Positions 36,307-45,036 of a stretch of DNA of 64,000 bases are shown here, in pieces. Source of the DNA: Formosa algae (lineage in GTDB: Bacteria > Bacteroidota > Bacteroidia > Flavobacteriales > Flavobacteriaceae). Made by a program: the position numbers and the translations under genes. Each line of letters opens with the position of its first letter. The first letter of the stretch is position 1. A model generated the notes under the pieces. The model saw only the letters and a program-made list of their open reading frames with translations. It had not been told where the DNA came from and did no database searches. The stretch covers positions 35,696 to 99,695 of the forward strand of contig NZ_LMAK01000076.1 of assembly GCF_001439665.1 (NCBI RefSeq), read 5' to 3'.

Positions 36307-37770
36307 ATGCTTAAGCAAAACCTTCAGTTTAAATTATCGCAGAAATTATCTCCGCAACAAATTCAATTAATGAAATTGATACAGTTGCCTACGCAAGCAT
36401 TTGAACAACGCCTAAAGCAAGAAATAGAAGAAAATCCGGCACTTGATAGCGGGAAAGAAGAACCTATTAGTGAGTTTGACGATAATTTTGATAATACCGC
36501 AGATGACTATAACGACGATTCGGAAACTATAAATTCAGAAGATATCAATGTCGATGAATATTTAAGTGACGATGAAATCCCAGATTACAGAACACAGGCC
36601 AACAATTACAGTAGCGACGACGAAGAGAAAACCATGCCTTACGCTGCAGGAACCTCTTTTACACAGCATTTAATATCTCAGTTAAATACATTCCGCCTTA
36701 CAGATGAAGAACGCGATATCGCAGAATTCTTAGTTGGTAGTGTAGACGAAAGTGGTTATATACGCAGATCGACTCCAGATATTATGGATGATTTGGCATT
36801 TACACAAAACGTATACACTACAGAAGAGACGATAAATAAAGTGTTCCGTACGGTACATCAATTAGATCCTGCTGGAGTTGGAGCCCGCGATTTGCAGGAA
36901 TGTTTGAGTATCCAATTACACAGAAAAGAAAAGTTTGCCGATATTGTATTGGCCACACAAATTATAGATGATGCTTTCGATCAATTTACGAAGAAACATT
37001 ATCAGAAATTAATGCAAAAATTCGACGTTAGCGAAGATCAACTTAAGGATGCTATTGAAGAAATTGAACGTTTAAACCCTAAACCTGGCGGATCGTATTC
37101 TGGAAACAACAGAATTGTAGAACATGTTGTTCCCGATTTTGCCATTCGTATAGTCGATGGTGAATTGGAACTTACTTTAAATGGAAGGAATGCTCCCGAA
37201 TTACACGTATCTCGCGAGTATAATGATATGCTTAAGGGGTATAAAGACACCAAAGATAAGTCTAGGTCGCAAAAAGATGCAGTTTCGTTTATAAAACAAA
37301 AATTAGATGCCGCTAAATGGTTTATTGAAGCTATTAAGCAGCGCCAGCAAACCCTCTTTGTTACTATGAGTGCTATTATGCACTACCAAAAGGAGTATTT
37401 TTTAACTGGAGACGAGCGTAATTTAAAACCCATGATCTTAAAGGACATTGCAGACGACATTAATATGGACGTTTCAACCGTTTCTAGGGTAGCAAACAGT
37501 AAATATGTAGATACACCTTACGGAACGAAATTAATCAAGGAATTCTTCTCTGAATCCATGAAAAATGACCAAGGTGAAGATGTGTCTACTAGAGAAATTA
37601 AAATGATTCTAGGTACGGTTATAGATCAAGAAGATAAAAGAAAACCGCTAACCGATGAAAACCTAGCATCTATTTTAAAAGAAAAGGGCTATCCAATTGC
37701 GAGACGTACCGTTGCAAAATACAGAGAACAACTTGATGTGCCTGTTGCGCGATTAAGAAAGCAGTTATAA
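36307..37770 (+). CDS. rpoN: RNA polymerase sigma-54 factor
   Basis: 487-residue alternative sigma factor that needs enhancer-binding ATPases. Region I is the Gln-rich activator-contact segment (LSPQQIQLMKLIQLPTQAF, residues about 14-32), followed by an acidic region II (about 50-110). The core-binding domain contains LDPAGVGARDLQECL, and the DNA-binding domain ends with the RpoN box ARRTVAKYRE near the C-terminus. No sigma-54 activator is in the window. The small membrane protein gene follows 81 bases later. Confidence 0.97.
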   Translation: MLKQNLQFKLSQKLSPQQIQLMKLIQLPTQAFEQRLKQEIEENPALDSGKEEPISEFDDNFDNTADDYNDDSETINSEDINVDEYLSDDEIPDYRTQANNYSSDDEEKTMPYAAGTSFTQHLISQLNTFRLTDEERDIAEFLVGSVDESGYIRRSTPDIMDDLAFTQNVYTTEETINKVFRTVHQLDPAGVGARDLQECLSIQLHRKEKFADIVLATQIIDDAFDQFTKKHYQKLMQKFDVSEDQLKDAIEEIERLNPKPGGSYSGNNRIVEHVVPDFAIRIVDGELELTLNGRNAPELHVSREYNDMLKGYKDTKDKSRSQKDAVSFIKQKLDAAKWFIEAIKQRQQTLFVTMSAIMHYQKEYFLTGDERNLKPMILKDIADDINMDVSTVSRVANSKYVDTPYGTKLIKEFFSESMKNDQGEDVSTREIKMILGTVIDQEDKRKPLTDENLASILKEKGYPIARRTVAKYREQLDVPVARLRKQL

Positions 37771-37851
37771 TAGCTTTTTATTTTGACATCTATACTATAA
37801 GAAATGTATAAATGATCATACATTTATAATTTAAAGACCCCTTAGATCTAT

Positions 37852-38448
37852 ATGCAAAAAAGCATTTCTTATATTTTCCACCCCATATTTATGCCATTAG
37901 TGGGAGTGCTTTTTTATTTTTCTAAGTCACCACGATTTATTCCACTTGCTGTAATACAAACTAAATTGGTGTCGTTAAGTATTCTTACACTTATATTACC
38001 CATATTGGCAGTCATTTTATTAAAAACATTAGGCAGGGTTAATTCAATTGAATTAACAAAAACTAGAGAACGTATTATTCCTTTAATGATATTCTGTTGT
38101 ATCCTACTTATCGTTATAAAGCGGGTAATTACGCCTTATGATTTTATTGAATTGTATTATTTTTTTGTAGGTATATTAGCATCAACAATAAGCTGTTTAA
38201 TCTTAAATATATTAAACTTTAAGTCGAGTATTCACTTAATGGCTATATCTGGAGTATGCATGTTTTTTATTGGGCTTAGCATACATTTTAGTATAAATAT
38301 ATTGGGCAGTATTGCACTAATAATTTTTATTATGGGAGCTGTAGCAACTTCAAGACTAAGTTTAAAAGCACATAATTATCCAGAAATTCTAATTGGTTGT
38401 GCCACGGGATTAATCCCACAACTTATACTTATACCTAATTGGTTATAA
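37852..38448 (+). CDS. PAP2-like multispanning membrane protein, probably inactive
   Basis: 198 residues with about six hydrophobic helices and little soluble sequence. A segment TKTRERIIP (about residue 70) resembles PAP2 phosphatase motif 1 (K-x6-RP), and SRLSLKAHNYPEILIG (about 166-181) resembles motif 3 (SR-x5-H-x3-D) with Glu in place of Asp. The middle PSGH motif is not recognisable, so catalysis is doubtful. I believe a gene like this commonly follows rpoN in Flavobacteriaceae. It overlaps the convergent barrel gene by 6 bases at the 3' end. Confidence 0.75.
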   Translation: MQKSISYIFHPIFMPLVGVLFYFSKSPRFIPLAVIQTKLVSLSILTLILPILAVILLKTLGRVNSIELTKTRERIIPLMIFCCILLIVIKRVITPYDFIELYYFFVGILASTISCLILNILNFKSSIHLMAISGVCMFFIGLSIHFSINILGSIALIIFIMGAVATSRLSLKAHNYPEILIGCATGLIPQLILIPNWL

Positions 38449-39171
38449 TAAATAGAAAATTAAACCAAATTTAATTGCATTCATATCTACAGATTCTTGG
38501 GTAAGCAACGTTTTAACGTCATCTTCAAAAATAGAGTTTAAGGCATAATACACGTAGAAATTCCAAGTATTATATCCTACACTTAATGTTAACCCATATT
38601 GCAAATCATTAAATCCATCAATATTGGTATATCTCACGTCTCCAACTTCACCTTGGAAGTTACTAATATTATAAAACACATAACCTAGCTTAAAACCCGT
38701 GTAAACACGCCAAAAACGATAATCTGTTGCCGTAGAAGTACGCCATCTAAATTCTATGGGCAATTCTACCATATGTAGATAAAAATTGTTCTTACTATAA
38801 TCAAAGTCGTAAGTATCATCTAAGACCACGAAATTAGTTACATCATCGTCACCTTTAATAATCCCTAAATTCTGATTAAACGAATTGTAAGAATAGCCAA
38901 GTCCAATACCTATAGCTACATTGCGTTGTTTATTAATTGGCATATCTTTAATAAATCCTGCATGTAAACCTAAGGAAAACCCTGTTTGTTCTACTCCAGA
39001 AGGTAGATTAGCAAGAACATTATAAGTCATGGAAAGATAAAACTGATCTTCTTTATATAAAGAATCGATAACAGTTAAAGCCTCTGCTTTAGGTTTGGAG
39101 TCGTTCTGAGCAAAACTAAATTGAGAAAACCCAAAACATACAATACAAAATAGAATGTAATAATTTTTCAT
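38443..39171 (-). CDS. outer-membrane beta-barrel protein (PorT/OmpW-like)
   Basis: 242 residues. A signal peptide (MKNYYILFCIVCFGFSQFSFAQ, shown only to its cleavage region) is followed by about 35 polar residues and then alternating strands with aromatic girdles (IGIGLGYSY, VELPIEFRW, FKLGYVFYN, LSVGYNTWN). The C-terminus ends AIKFGLIFYLL, a typical barrel closing strand. This is the small eight-stranded porin-like fold that includes PorT of the type IX secretion system, but I cannot tell PorT itself from other members. It lies downstream of the ExbB/ExbD operon, separated by a terminator. Confidence 0.78.
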   Translation of the reverse strand: MKNYYILFCIVCFGFSQFSFAQNDSKPKAEALTVIDSLYKEDQFYLSMTYNVLANLPSGVEQTGFSLGLHAGFIKDMPINKQRNVAIGIGLGYSYNSFNQNLGIIKGDDDVTNFVVLDDTYDFDYSKNNFYLHMVELPIEFRWRTSTATDYRFWRVYTGFKLGYVFYNISNFQGEVGDVRYTNIDGFNDLQYGLTLSVGYNTWNFYVYYALNSIFEDDVKTLLTQESVDMNAIKFGLIFYLL

Positions 39172-39224
39172 AACTCGTTAGATAAACTTATAACGCTAAG
39201 ATAATAGTAGTTGATACCATATAA

Positions 39225-39257
39225 AAAAGGTGCTTTGATAAAATCAAAACACCTTTT
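39225..39257 (-). terminator. terminator of the ExbB/ExbD operon
   Basis: A stem of about 15 bp (AAAAGGTGCTTTGAT with ATCAAAACACCTTTT, one mismatch) and a 3-base loop, followed on the minus strand by T's. It lies 24 bases beyond the last ExbD stop. Confidence 0.82.
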
Positions 39258-39280
39258 ATAATATAAAATTAAGAGTAAAC

Positions 39281-39766
39281 TTAGTTCTTTAAACCGGAAA
39301 GTGCATCACCTTTTCTAGTTGTATAGTTTATTTTTAACGCATTTACTTTACGTAATTCCTGTTTAATGTCTGATACTAACCCCATATTGGCATCACTATC
39401 TACTTTTAAAGCAGTTGTTAAAAACGGTACTAATTCTTCACGTTTTGAAGCTCTTTCAGCAGAAATAAAAGCTGCAATTTCAGAAACATCTGCAAACTTA
39501 TCATTTAACTGAATTCTAGACTCTGTACCATATTGACTTTCGAACCTCTGACTCGGTTTCCCTGCATAGATGTACATTACCAAATCTTTTTTATCTAGTT
39601 TTTCAACTTGATCTGCAGCAGGTAACTTATTTTCAATCATTAAGGTGTTTTGTCTCATTTCAGTAGCCACCATAAAGAAGAATAATAACATAAATACGAT
39701 ATCTGGTAATGATGCGGTAGATATTGCAGGTAATTCTCCTCCTTTTTTCTTTTTAAATTTAGACAT
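39281..39766 (-). CDS. exbD: ExbD/TolR family protein (second copy)
   Basis: 161 residues. A basic N-terminus (MSKFKKKKGGE) is followed by one transmembrane helix (about 20-38) with the proton-relay Asp22 in LPDIVFMLLFFFM, then a periplasmic domain. It forms the energy-transducing channel with ExbB to power TonB-type or related outer-membrane processes. It is last in the operon exbB-4TM-exbD-exbD, 16 bases after the first ExbD. The periplasmic domain has no Cys, unlike its neighbour. Confidence 0.92.
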   Translation of the reverse strand: MSKFKKKKGGELPAISTASLPDIVFMLLFFFMVATEMRQNTLMIENKLPAADQVEKLDKKDLVMYIYAGKPSQRFESQYGTESRIQLNDKFADVSEIAAFISAERASKREELVPFLTTALKVDSDANMGLVSDIKQELRKVNALKINYTTRKGDALSGLKN

Positions 39767-39782
39767 AAATTTTAGTGTTTAT

Positions 39783-40421
39783 CTAATTAGACTTTTTAGG
39801 CTCTGCTTCAGAGAATTTTTGAGGTATCATTATTTTGATGGCCTCTAACTTCTCTTTTAAACGTTCTTTCTCAGAAGACGATGTTCTTGGATCTGAATAC
39901 TTCTTGTCTGCTTCTACAAAATTCATATCTAAATTAGGATAGGCTTTTACAAACTCTCTATTTCTAAGTTGATTGTAAGCCGCTAAAATTTCGTTTTGTA
40001 TAGCAATATACACATCGTATTTAGCTCCTCTATCATTTTGTAAAGACACAATAGCTTTATCAAAGTTATCAGAAGATTTTGGATTTCTGTTACCTTGACA
40101 GTTTCTACAAGCATCTTCGCCAACTCCACCACCGTTATCTAAGAAATCGACTGTAGCTTTACGCAAGTCCTTGATTTCAATCACTTTCTCTTCTCCTCCA
40201 GTATTCAATAACAAGGCATTATTTTTATTAACCTGTAATTGAAAAATGTTCTTTTTCTTGATAATTACATCTTCTTGTTGTGTATCATCCAGAGGTGGAA
40301 GTTTTCTACTTAAACCTGAATCAGTCTCAATAGTTGTTGTTACTAAGAAAAAAATTAAAAGTAAGAAAGCGATGTCAGCCATAGAGCCTGCATTAACTTC
40401 TGGTGCTGATCTTTTTGCCAT
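39783..40421 (-). CDS. exbD: ExbD/TolR family protein with periplasmic CxxC
   Basis: 212 residues, longer than the usual ~140-160. The transmembrane helix (about 14-32) contains the conserved Asp16 in SMADIAFLLLIFF. The periplasmic domain has an insertion around residues 95-125, glycine-rich and carrying Cys105-Arg-Asn-Cys108, which suggests a disulfide or metal site in an otherwise cysteine-poor protein family. Its C-terminal 40 residues are highly charged. It follows the 138-residue membrane protein by 6 bases. Paired unequal ExbDs with one ExbB are typical of Bacteroidetes. Confidence 0.92.
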   Translation of the reverse strand: MAKRSAPEVNAGSMADIAFLLLIFFLVTTTIETDSGLSRKLPPLDDTQQEDVIIKKKNIFQLQVNKNNALLLNTGGEEKVIEIKDLRKATVDFLDNGGGVGEDACRNCQGNRNPKSSDNFDKAIVSLQNDRGAKYDVYIAIQNEILAAYNQLRNREFVKAYPNLDMNFVEADKKYSDPRTSSSEKERLKEKLEAIKIMIPQKFSEAEPKKSN

Positions 40422-40427
40422 AATTAC

Positions 40428-40844
40428 TTAGTTTATTAATTTTTTAATATTTGCGTATACCATAGAACCGATAGCGATTATAGCTAAAGCGTAAAAGGCA
40501 TATAATCCAGCTCCAACATACTTAGATGTTGATTCTGTAACATCCATTCCTTTATTAAGGAAAGGTGTTAAATCTAAATCTGTACCAGAAGACATAGCGT
40601 AAGCGATAAATAAAACCACTACAAATGCTCCTACTGATAATAGGGTCTTTTTAATGTTACCCTCAAATAATCCTTTAATCACAAACACTAATACAAGTGC
40701 TAAGATGATAGCTAGAACTAAATAAGTAACATATAACATATTATCAACCATACTATCATTTCCAGTAATAATCATCAATGCGAAGATGATTCCAACTACT
40801 GATAGTATACCAACAATAATTTTTATTATTTTATGTAAACTCAT
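40428..40844 (-). CDS. conserved four-helix membrane protein of the ExbB/ExbD operon
   Basis: 138 residues with four strong hydrophobic helices (about 5-25, 34-58, 65-85, 110-132), short loops and a soluble stretch SSGTDLDLTPFLNKGMD before the last helix. There is no catalytic motif. It is encoded between exbB (21 bases upstream) and the first exbD (6 bases downstream), so it is probably a component or assembly factor of this proton-driven motor. I do not recognise a named family. Confidence 0.82.
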   Translation of the reverse strand: MSLHKIIKIIVGILSVVGIIFALMIITGNDSMVDNMLYVTYLVLAIILALVLVFVIKGLFEGNIKKTLLSVGAFVVVLFIAYAMSSGTDLDLTPFLNKGMDVTESTSKYVGAGLYAFYALAIIAIGSMVYANIKKLIN

Positions 40845-40865
40845 CGTTTAATGTGTTTTAAATTA

Positions 40866-41639
40866 TTACTTCTTGTGTCTGATTAACAAGTCCATTAATG
40901 TAATTGAAGCATCTTCCATATCGTTAACGATACTATCAATTTTAGCAATAATGTAATTATAAAAGATTTGAAGAATAATTGCAACGATTAATCCGAATAC
41001 AGTTGTTAATAAGGCTACTTTAATACCCCCAGCAACAAGTGATGGTTGCATATCTCCAGCTGCTTCAATTTTATCGAAGGCTTGGATCATACCAATTACC
41101 GTACCCATGAATCCTAACATCGGAGCTAATGCGATAAATAAAGAAATCCAAGATACGTTTTTCTCAAGTTGTCCCATTTGAACACCACCGTAAGCTACAA
41201 CAGCTTTTTCAGCAGCCTCTAAACCTTCATCGGTTCTGTCTAGACCTTGATAGAAGATAGATGCAACAGGTCCTTTTGTATTTCTACAAACTTCCTTTGC
41301 AGCTTCAACACCACCTGATTGTAATGCGTCTTCTACTTTTTGAGTTAATTTTTTTGTGTTTGTTGAAGATAAATTTAAAAAGATAATTCTCTCAATAGCG
41401 ATTGCTAAACCTAGAATTAAACATAATAGTACGATTCCCATGAATCCAGCTCCACCTTCGATGAAACGTTTTTTTAATTCTTGGTGAAAACCTAAATCTT
41501 CAGTTGCAGTTGCGGCTGCATCATCTTGAATTGAAGAAACTACGGTAGTTGCTACAGCAGCAGCGCTAGTTGTAGTTGCATTAACAGTTCCGAATGCCAC
41601 CATAAGTGTAATGGCTAGGATAGAAAATAATCTTTTCAT
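40866..41639 (-). CDS. exbB: MotA/TolQ/ExbB proton channel protein
   Basis: 257-residue inner-membrane protein that couples the proton gradient to envelope machinery. A cleavable-looking N-terminal hydrophobic segment with an Ala/Thr-rich region (about 1-50) precedes three helices (about 65-88, 160-185, 205-230). The second conserved block LAPMLGFMGTVIGMIQAFD and the third VALLTTVFGLIVAII are the TolQ/ExbB signature. It is the first gene of the operon with the four-helix protein and two ExbDs. No TonB gene is adjacent; the TonB-dependent receptor at 58348 is a possible client but not a proven one. Confidence 0.93.
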   Translation of the reverse strand: MKRLFSILAITLMVAFGTVNATTTSAAAVATTVVSSIQDDAAATATEDLGFHQELKKRFIEGGAGFMGIVLLCLILGLAIAIERIIFLNLSSTNTKKLTQKVEDALQSGGVEAAKEVCRNTKGPVASIFYQGLDRTDEGLEAAEKAVVAYGGVQMGQLEKNVSWISLFIALAPMLGFMGTVIGMIQAFDKIEAAGDMQPSLVAGGIKVALLTTVFGLIVAIILQIFYNYIIAKIDSIVNDMEDASITLMDLLIRHKK

Positions 41640-41727
41640 TGTTCTTGATCTTAATTTTATTAGTTAAAGTGTTAAAGATATAAAAAAATTGTAATTAAAA
41701 AACAAAAAACGTCATCAGAATTATCTG

Positions 41728-41815
41728 CAGAGAGGAAGGGATTCGAACCCTCGATACGCTTTTGGCGTATACACACTTTCCAGGCGTGCGCCTTCGACCA
41801 CTCGGCCACCTCTCT
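41728..41815 (-). tRNA. tRNA-Ser (anticodon GGA)
   Basis: Class II minus-strand tRNA of 88 nt. Acceptor AGAGAGG pairs with CCTCTCT, discriminator G at 41728. The anticodon loop CTGGAAA gives GGA. The long variable arm has ATACGC/GCGTAT pairing, and the T arm is GGGTTCGAATCCC. CCA is not encoded. Confidence 0.95.
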
Positions 41816-41887
41816 GTTTTTCATTTTTCAATAACATACGGCAAATAACAAAAAATCTTTAAGACCTGAAAATTTTATCAGTTAATT

Positions 41888-42919
41888 TTAAATCATTTCT
41901 CCTCTTAAAGATGTTTCATATATGGTTTTGAATACTTTAGCAGACACATTCTGTCCAAGTAAATACATCAATTTACAAATGGCAGCCTCAGATGTGATGT
42001 CTTTTCCGGAAATAACGCCTAATTTCTTTAATTCTTCACTTGTTTGATATTGTCCCATAAGCACACTCCCCCCAGAACATTGGGTGATATTTATGATGTG
42101 AATACCCTTAGCTATTGCTGTTTTTAAAATATTAAAAAACCAAGATTCTGTAGTGCAATTTCCTGCGCCGTAAGTTTCTAAAACCACACCTTTTAGTCCG
42201 GGTGTATTAAAAATACTTTGTAAAACGCCTTCAGAAATTCCAGGAAAAAGCTTAACCAAAGCAATATTTACATCTAAAACTTTATGAACTTTAAAACTTT
42301 TTTTAAGATTAGGCTTAAACAAATAATCCTGATTAACCTTTAAATGCACTCCAGAAGTAACCAAATCGGGATAATTTAAAGATGCAAAGGCTTCAAAATG
42401 TTCTGCATTAATTTTTGTAGTGCGGTTTGCCCTGTATAATTTATATTCAAAATACAAGGTCACTTCTTTAATAACTGGCTTATTATAACGCTGTAAAGAC
42501 GCCACATGGATAGACGTTATTAAATTTTCTTTAGCATCTGTACGCAAGTCTCCTATTGGCAATTGCGAGCCCGTAAACACCACTGGTTTTGCTAAATGCT
42601 CCAACATAAAGCTTAATGCAGATGCCGTATAACTCATGGTATCGCTTCCGTGCAATACTACAAACCCATCAAATGCATTGTAATTAGACTCTATAATTTC
42701 AGCAATTTCCACCCAATATTTCGGATTCATATTACTAGAATCTATCGGGTCTTTAAAAGAAAACGTCTCGATATCACAATCTAACTGTTTTAATTCTGGA
42801 ATTTTGTCTAATAAATTTTTAAAATCGAAGGCTTTTAAAGCTCCCGTTTCAAAATCTTTAACCATACCAATGGTTCCACCGGTATAAATAAGTAAAATGT
42901 TAGTTTTGGATTTCGTCAT
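41888..42919 (-). CDS. ansA: type I (cytoplasmic) L-asparaginase
   Basis: Hydrolyses asparagine to aspartate and ammonia. The 343 residues have both catalytic threonine motifs: IYTGGTIGM near the N-terminus and LHGSDTMSYTASAL near residue 88, followed by PVVFTGSQLPIGDLRTDAKENL. There is no signal peptide, which marks the cytoplasmic low-affinity type. It starts 3 bases after the stop of the TatD-like gene, so both are one operon reading away from the aspartic-protease gene. Confidence 0.94.
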   Translation of the reverse strand: MTKSKTNILLIYTGGTIGMVKDFETGALKAFDFKNLLDKIPELKQLDCDIETFSFKDPIDSSNMNPKYWVEIAEIIESNYNAFDGFVVLHGSDTMSYTASALSFMLEHLAKPVVFTGSQLPIGDLRTDAKENLITSIHVASLQRYNKPVIKEVTLYFEYKLYRANRTTKINAEHFEAFASLNYPDLVTSGVHLKVNQDYLFKPNLKKSFKVHKVLDVNIALVKLFPGISEGVLQSIFNTPGLKGVVLETYGAGNCTTESWFFNILKTAIAKGIHIINITQCSGGSVLMGQYQTSEELKKLGVISGKDITSEAAICKLMYLLGQNVSAKVFKTIYETSLRGEMI

Positions 42920-42922
42920 GTA

Positions 42923-43690
42923 TTAAATGCTAAATATATCTTTAGAATTCTGAGTTGTTATGGTAGCAATTTCGGCTTCAGAACATTCATAAATGTCTGA
43001 AAGTTTTTCCAAAACCTTAAGAATATAAAGACTTTCGTTACGTTTACCGCGATAAGGTGTTGGAGCTAAATATGGAGAATCGGTCTCTAAAACAATATGT
43101 TTTAAATCAATTTCGTTTAAAAATGTATCAATTTTACCATTTTTAAAGGTTGCTACACCTCCAATGCCTAACTTCATATTATAAGAAATGGCTTGTTTTG
43201 CTTGTGCTAACGTACCCGTAAAACAATGAAATACGCCAAAAAGGTCTGCTCCTTTTTCTTCTTCTAAAATATTAAAAACTTCATCAAACGCATTTCTGCA
43301 ATGTATAACGATAGGTAATTTGTGCTGTTTTGCTAAGTGAATTTGATGTCTAAAAGCAGCTTCCTGAATTGCAAGTGTAGATTGATCCCAATACAAATCA
43401 ATTCCAATCTCTCCAATGGCACAATAGGTGTGTTTAGATAATAGTTCTTCTACATGACGTAGTTCTGCTTTATAATTCTCTTTAACATGCGTTGGATGCA
43501 ATCCTGACATTAAAAACATATGTTCTGGAAAATCGCGCTTTAACTGAAGCATGCGTTCTGTATATTCGGAATCTATGGCAGGAATAAAGAATCTTGAAAT
43601 GCCTGCATCTATAGCACGTTGAATCATGTCTGATCGATCCTCATCAAACGCCTCACTATATAAATGTGTATGTGTATCTGTTATAATCAT
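42923..43690 (-). CDS. TatD family metal-dependent hydrolase
   Basis: 255-residue TIM-barrel DNase/hydrolase. Metal ligands in order: DTHTH at residues 5-9, IGEIGID near 95, VIHCRNA near 130, FHCFTG near 155 and ETDSPYLAP near 203. TatD proteins have 3'-5' exonuclease activity with roles in DNA repair or turnover. It is the first gene of an operon with type I asparaginase (3-base gap). A TAATTTTG box on the minus strand at 43695-43702 ends only 4 bases before the ATG, which would make the mRNA practically leaderless if it is the true promoter. Confidence 0.93.
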   Translation of the reverse strand: MIITDTHTHLYSEAFDEDRSDMIQRAIDAGISRFFIPAIDSEYTERMLQLKRDFPEHMFLMSGLHPTHVKENYKAELRHVEELLSKHTYCAIGEIGIDLYWDQSTLAIQEAAFRHQIHLAKQHKLPIVIHCRNAFDEVFNILEEEKGADLFGVFHCFTGTLAQAKQAISYNMKLGIGGVATFKNGKIDTFLNEIDLKHIVLETDSPYLAPTPYRGKRNESLYILKVLEKLSDIYECSEAEIATITTQNSKDIFSI

Positions 43691-43694
43691 TCTG

Positions 43695-43702
43695 CAAAAT
43701 TA
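43695..43702 (-). promoter_or_regulatory. possible -7 box of the TatD-asparaginase operon
   Basis: TAATTTTG on the minus strand, ending 4 bases before the ATG. The proximity makes it either a leaderless promoter or a chance match; the nearest TTG upstream is 24 bases away, a little too far. Confidence 0.35.
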
Positions 43703-43743
43703 ATGGTTTTACATTACTATATTTACCAAAATTAATTTTTAAG

Positions 43744-44202
43744 ATGACATCACTTCAAGATTTTCTATTAAACAAAGATTACGTTAAGATAAAATTAAAG
43801 CTCACCAAAACCAATCATTTTGAAATTCTGGCAACTATTAATGGAGAAAAAGGGTTATTTATATTAGACACCGGAGCATCTAGTTCTTGTGTAGGTTTTG
43901 AAGCTACAGAACGCTTTAACTTAAAGGTTAAAGATTCTAAAATCAAAGCGGCTGGTGCTGGAGCCATTAACATGAACACGCAACTTTCTAAGAAAAACAC
44001 TGTTAAAATAGGAAAGTGGAAAAACGGAAATCTTAGTTTGATCTTATTTGATTTGACCCATGTAAATACAGCGTTAATAAATCACAATTCCACACCTGTA
44101 GACGGCATAATTGGTGCCGATATACTTAAAAAAGGTAAAGGCATTATAGATTACGATAAAAAATATCTATATCTTAAAAAAACAACATTGCGTAAGAAAT
44201 AG
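43744..44202 (+). CDS. retropepsin-like aspartic protease
   Basis: 152 residues, a single pepsin lobe that must dimerise to be active. The catalytic motif LDTGASSSCV has Asp42-Thr-Gly-Ala-Ser; a second characteristic block DGIIGADILKKGKGIIDYD lies at about 118-136. There is no signal peptide or membrane segment, so it appears cytoplasmic. Such clan AA proteases are common in Bacteroidetes without known substrates. The response-regulator gene starts 34 bases downstream in the same direction, with a near-consensus box TATATTTA just after the stop. Confidence 0.88.
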   Translation: MTSLQDFLLNKDYVKIKLKLTKTNHFEILATINGEKGLFILDTGASSSCVGFEATERFNLKVKDSKIKAAGAGAINMNTQLSKKNTVKIGKWKNGNLSLILFDLTHVNTALINHNSTPVDGIIGADILKKGKGIIDYDKKYLYLKKTTLRKK

Positions 44203-44236
44203 TATATTTAAATTAAAATACAGAATTTTCCTTCCT

Positions 44237-44869
44237 ATGAAATCTTCAATTGTTATAGCAGACGATCACCCTTTAATGCTTAAAGGTATGACCAACTATT
44301 TAACATCTATAAATTATAATATAGTGGGAAGTGCTACCGATGGGCAATCTGCATACAACCTTATTGTTAAATTAAAACCTGAAATTGCCATTCTAGATAT
44401 TAGAATGCCACTTAGAACAGGTATTGAAATTGCTGAAGATTGTAAAAAACACGATATTAATACCAAAATTATTTTAATCACTTTCGATAAACGTGAAGAT
44501 GTGTTTAATAAAGCCAAAGAATTAAATATTTATGGCTATATATTAAAAGAGTTTGCTGTTGAAGAAATTGAAAACTGTATTGAAAGTGTAATAAACAACA
44601 AACCATATTTTAGCCAGGAAATTATTCCCAACTTAGAAAAAACATCGACTAGCACCGATCTCACGGTGTTAAATAAACTGACTAAAACAGAAATAAAAAT
44701 TATAAAGCTTATTGCTAAAAATATGACTAGCCCTGAAATAGCCGACGAATTATCCATATCCTTTCGTACTGTAGACAAACACAGAAGTAACATTGTAAAC
44801 AAGCTTAAAATTGAAGGCAAACACAATGCTTTATTTATTTGGGCAACAAATAATAGAGAGGTTTTATAA
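44237..44869 (+). CDS. NarL/FixJ-type response regulator
   Basis: 210 residues. The receiver domain has the acidic pair D9-D10, phospho-acceptor Asp54 in AILDIRMP, Thr82 and Lys104 (YILKEF), all intact, so it should be phosphorylated. The C-terminal LuxR-type helix-turn-helix spans about 147-205 with LTKTEIKIIKLIAKNMTSPEIA and the TVDKHRSNI recognition helix. No histidine kinase is adjacent, making it an orphan. A terminator lies about 91 bases downstream. The genes it controls cannot be told from the window. Confidence 0.93.
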   Translation: MKSSIVIADDHPLMLKGMTNYLTSINYNIVGSATDGQSAYNLIVKLKPEIAILDIRMPLRTGIEIAEDCKKHDINTKIILITFDKREDVFNKAKELNIYGYILKEFAVEEIENCIESVINNKPYFSQEIIPNLEKTSTSTDLTVLNKLTKTEIKIIKLIAKNMTSPEIADELSISFRTVDKHRSNIVNKLKIEGKHNALFIWATNNREVL

Positions 44870-44959
44870 AGAATACGTAGAAATACGTATTTCAAACTAC
44901 GCTTATTTAAAATACCTTTACAATGCTATTAATTAGTTCTTAGGGAGGATTATTAATTT

Positions 44960-44989
44960 AACTCTGCATTGTAATGGTGCAGAGTTTTT
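44960..44989 (+). terminator. terminator after the response regulator gene
   Basis: AACTCTGCA pairs with TGCAGAGTT (9 bp, 9-base loop), followed by TTT. Confidence 0.65.
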
Positions 44990-45019
44990 AGTTTAAAGCC
45001 ACTTTACTACGACAACTTA

Positions 45020-45036
45020 AATCTTAAATTAAGATT
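45020..45036. promoter_or_regulatory. 17-base palindrome, possible operator
   Basis: AATCTTAA-A-TTAAGATT is a perfect inverted repeat with a one-base centre. It lies between two terminators and upstream of the 34-residue membrane microprotein, next to an orphan response regulator. It could be a dimer binding site; this is inference from symmetry alone, in AT-rich DNA. Confidence 0.35.
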
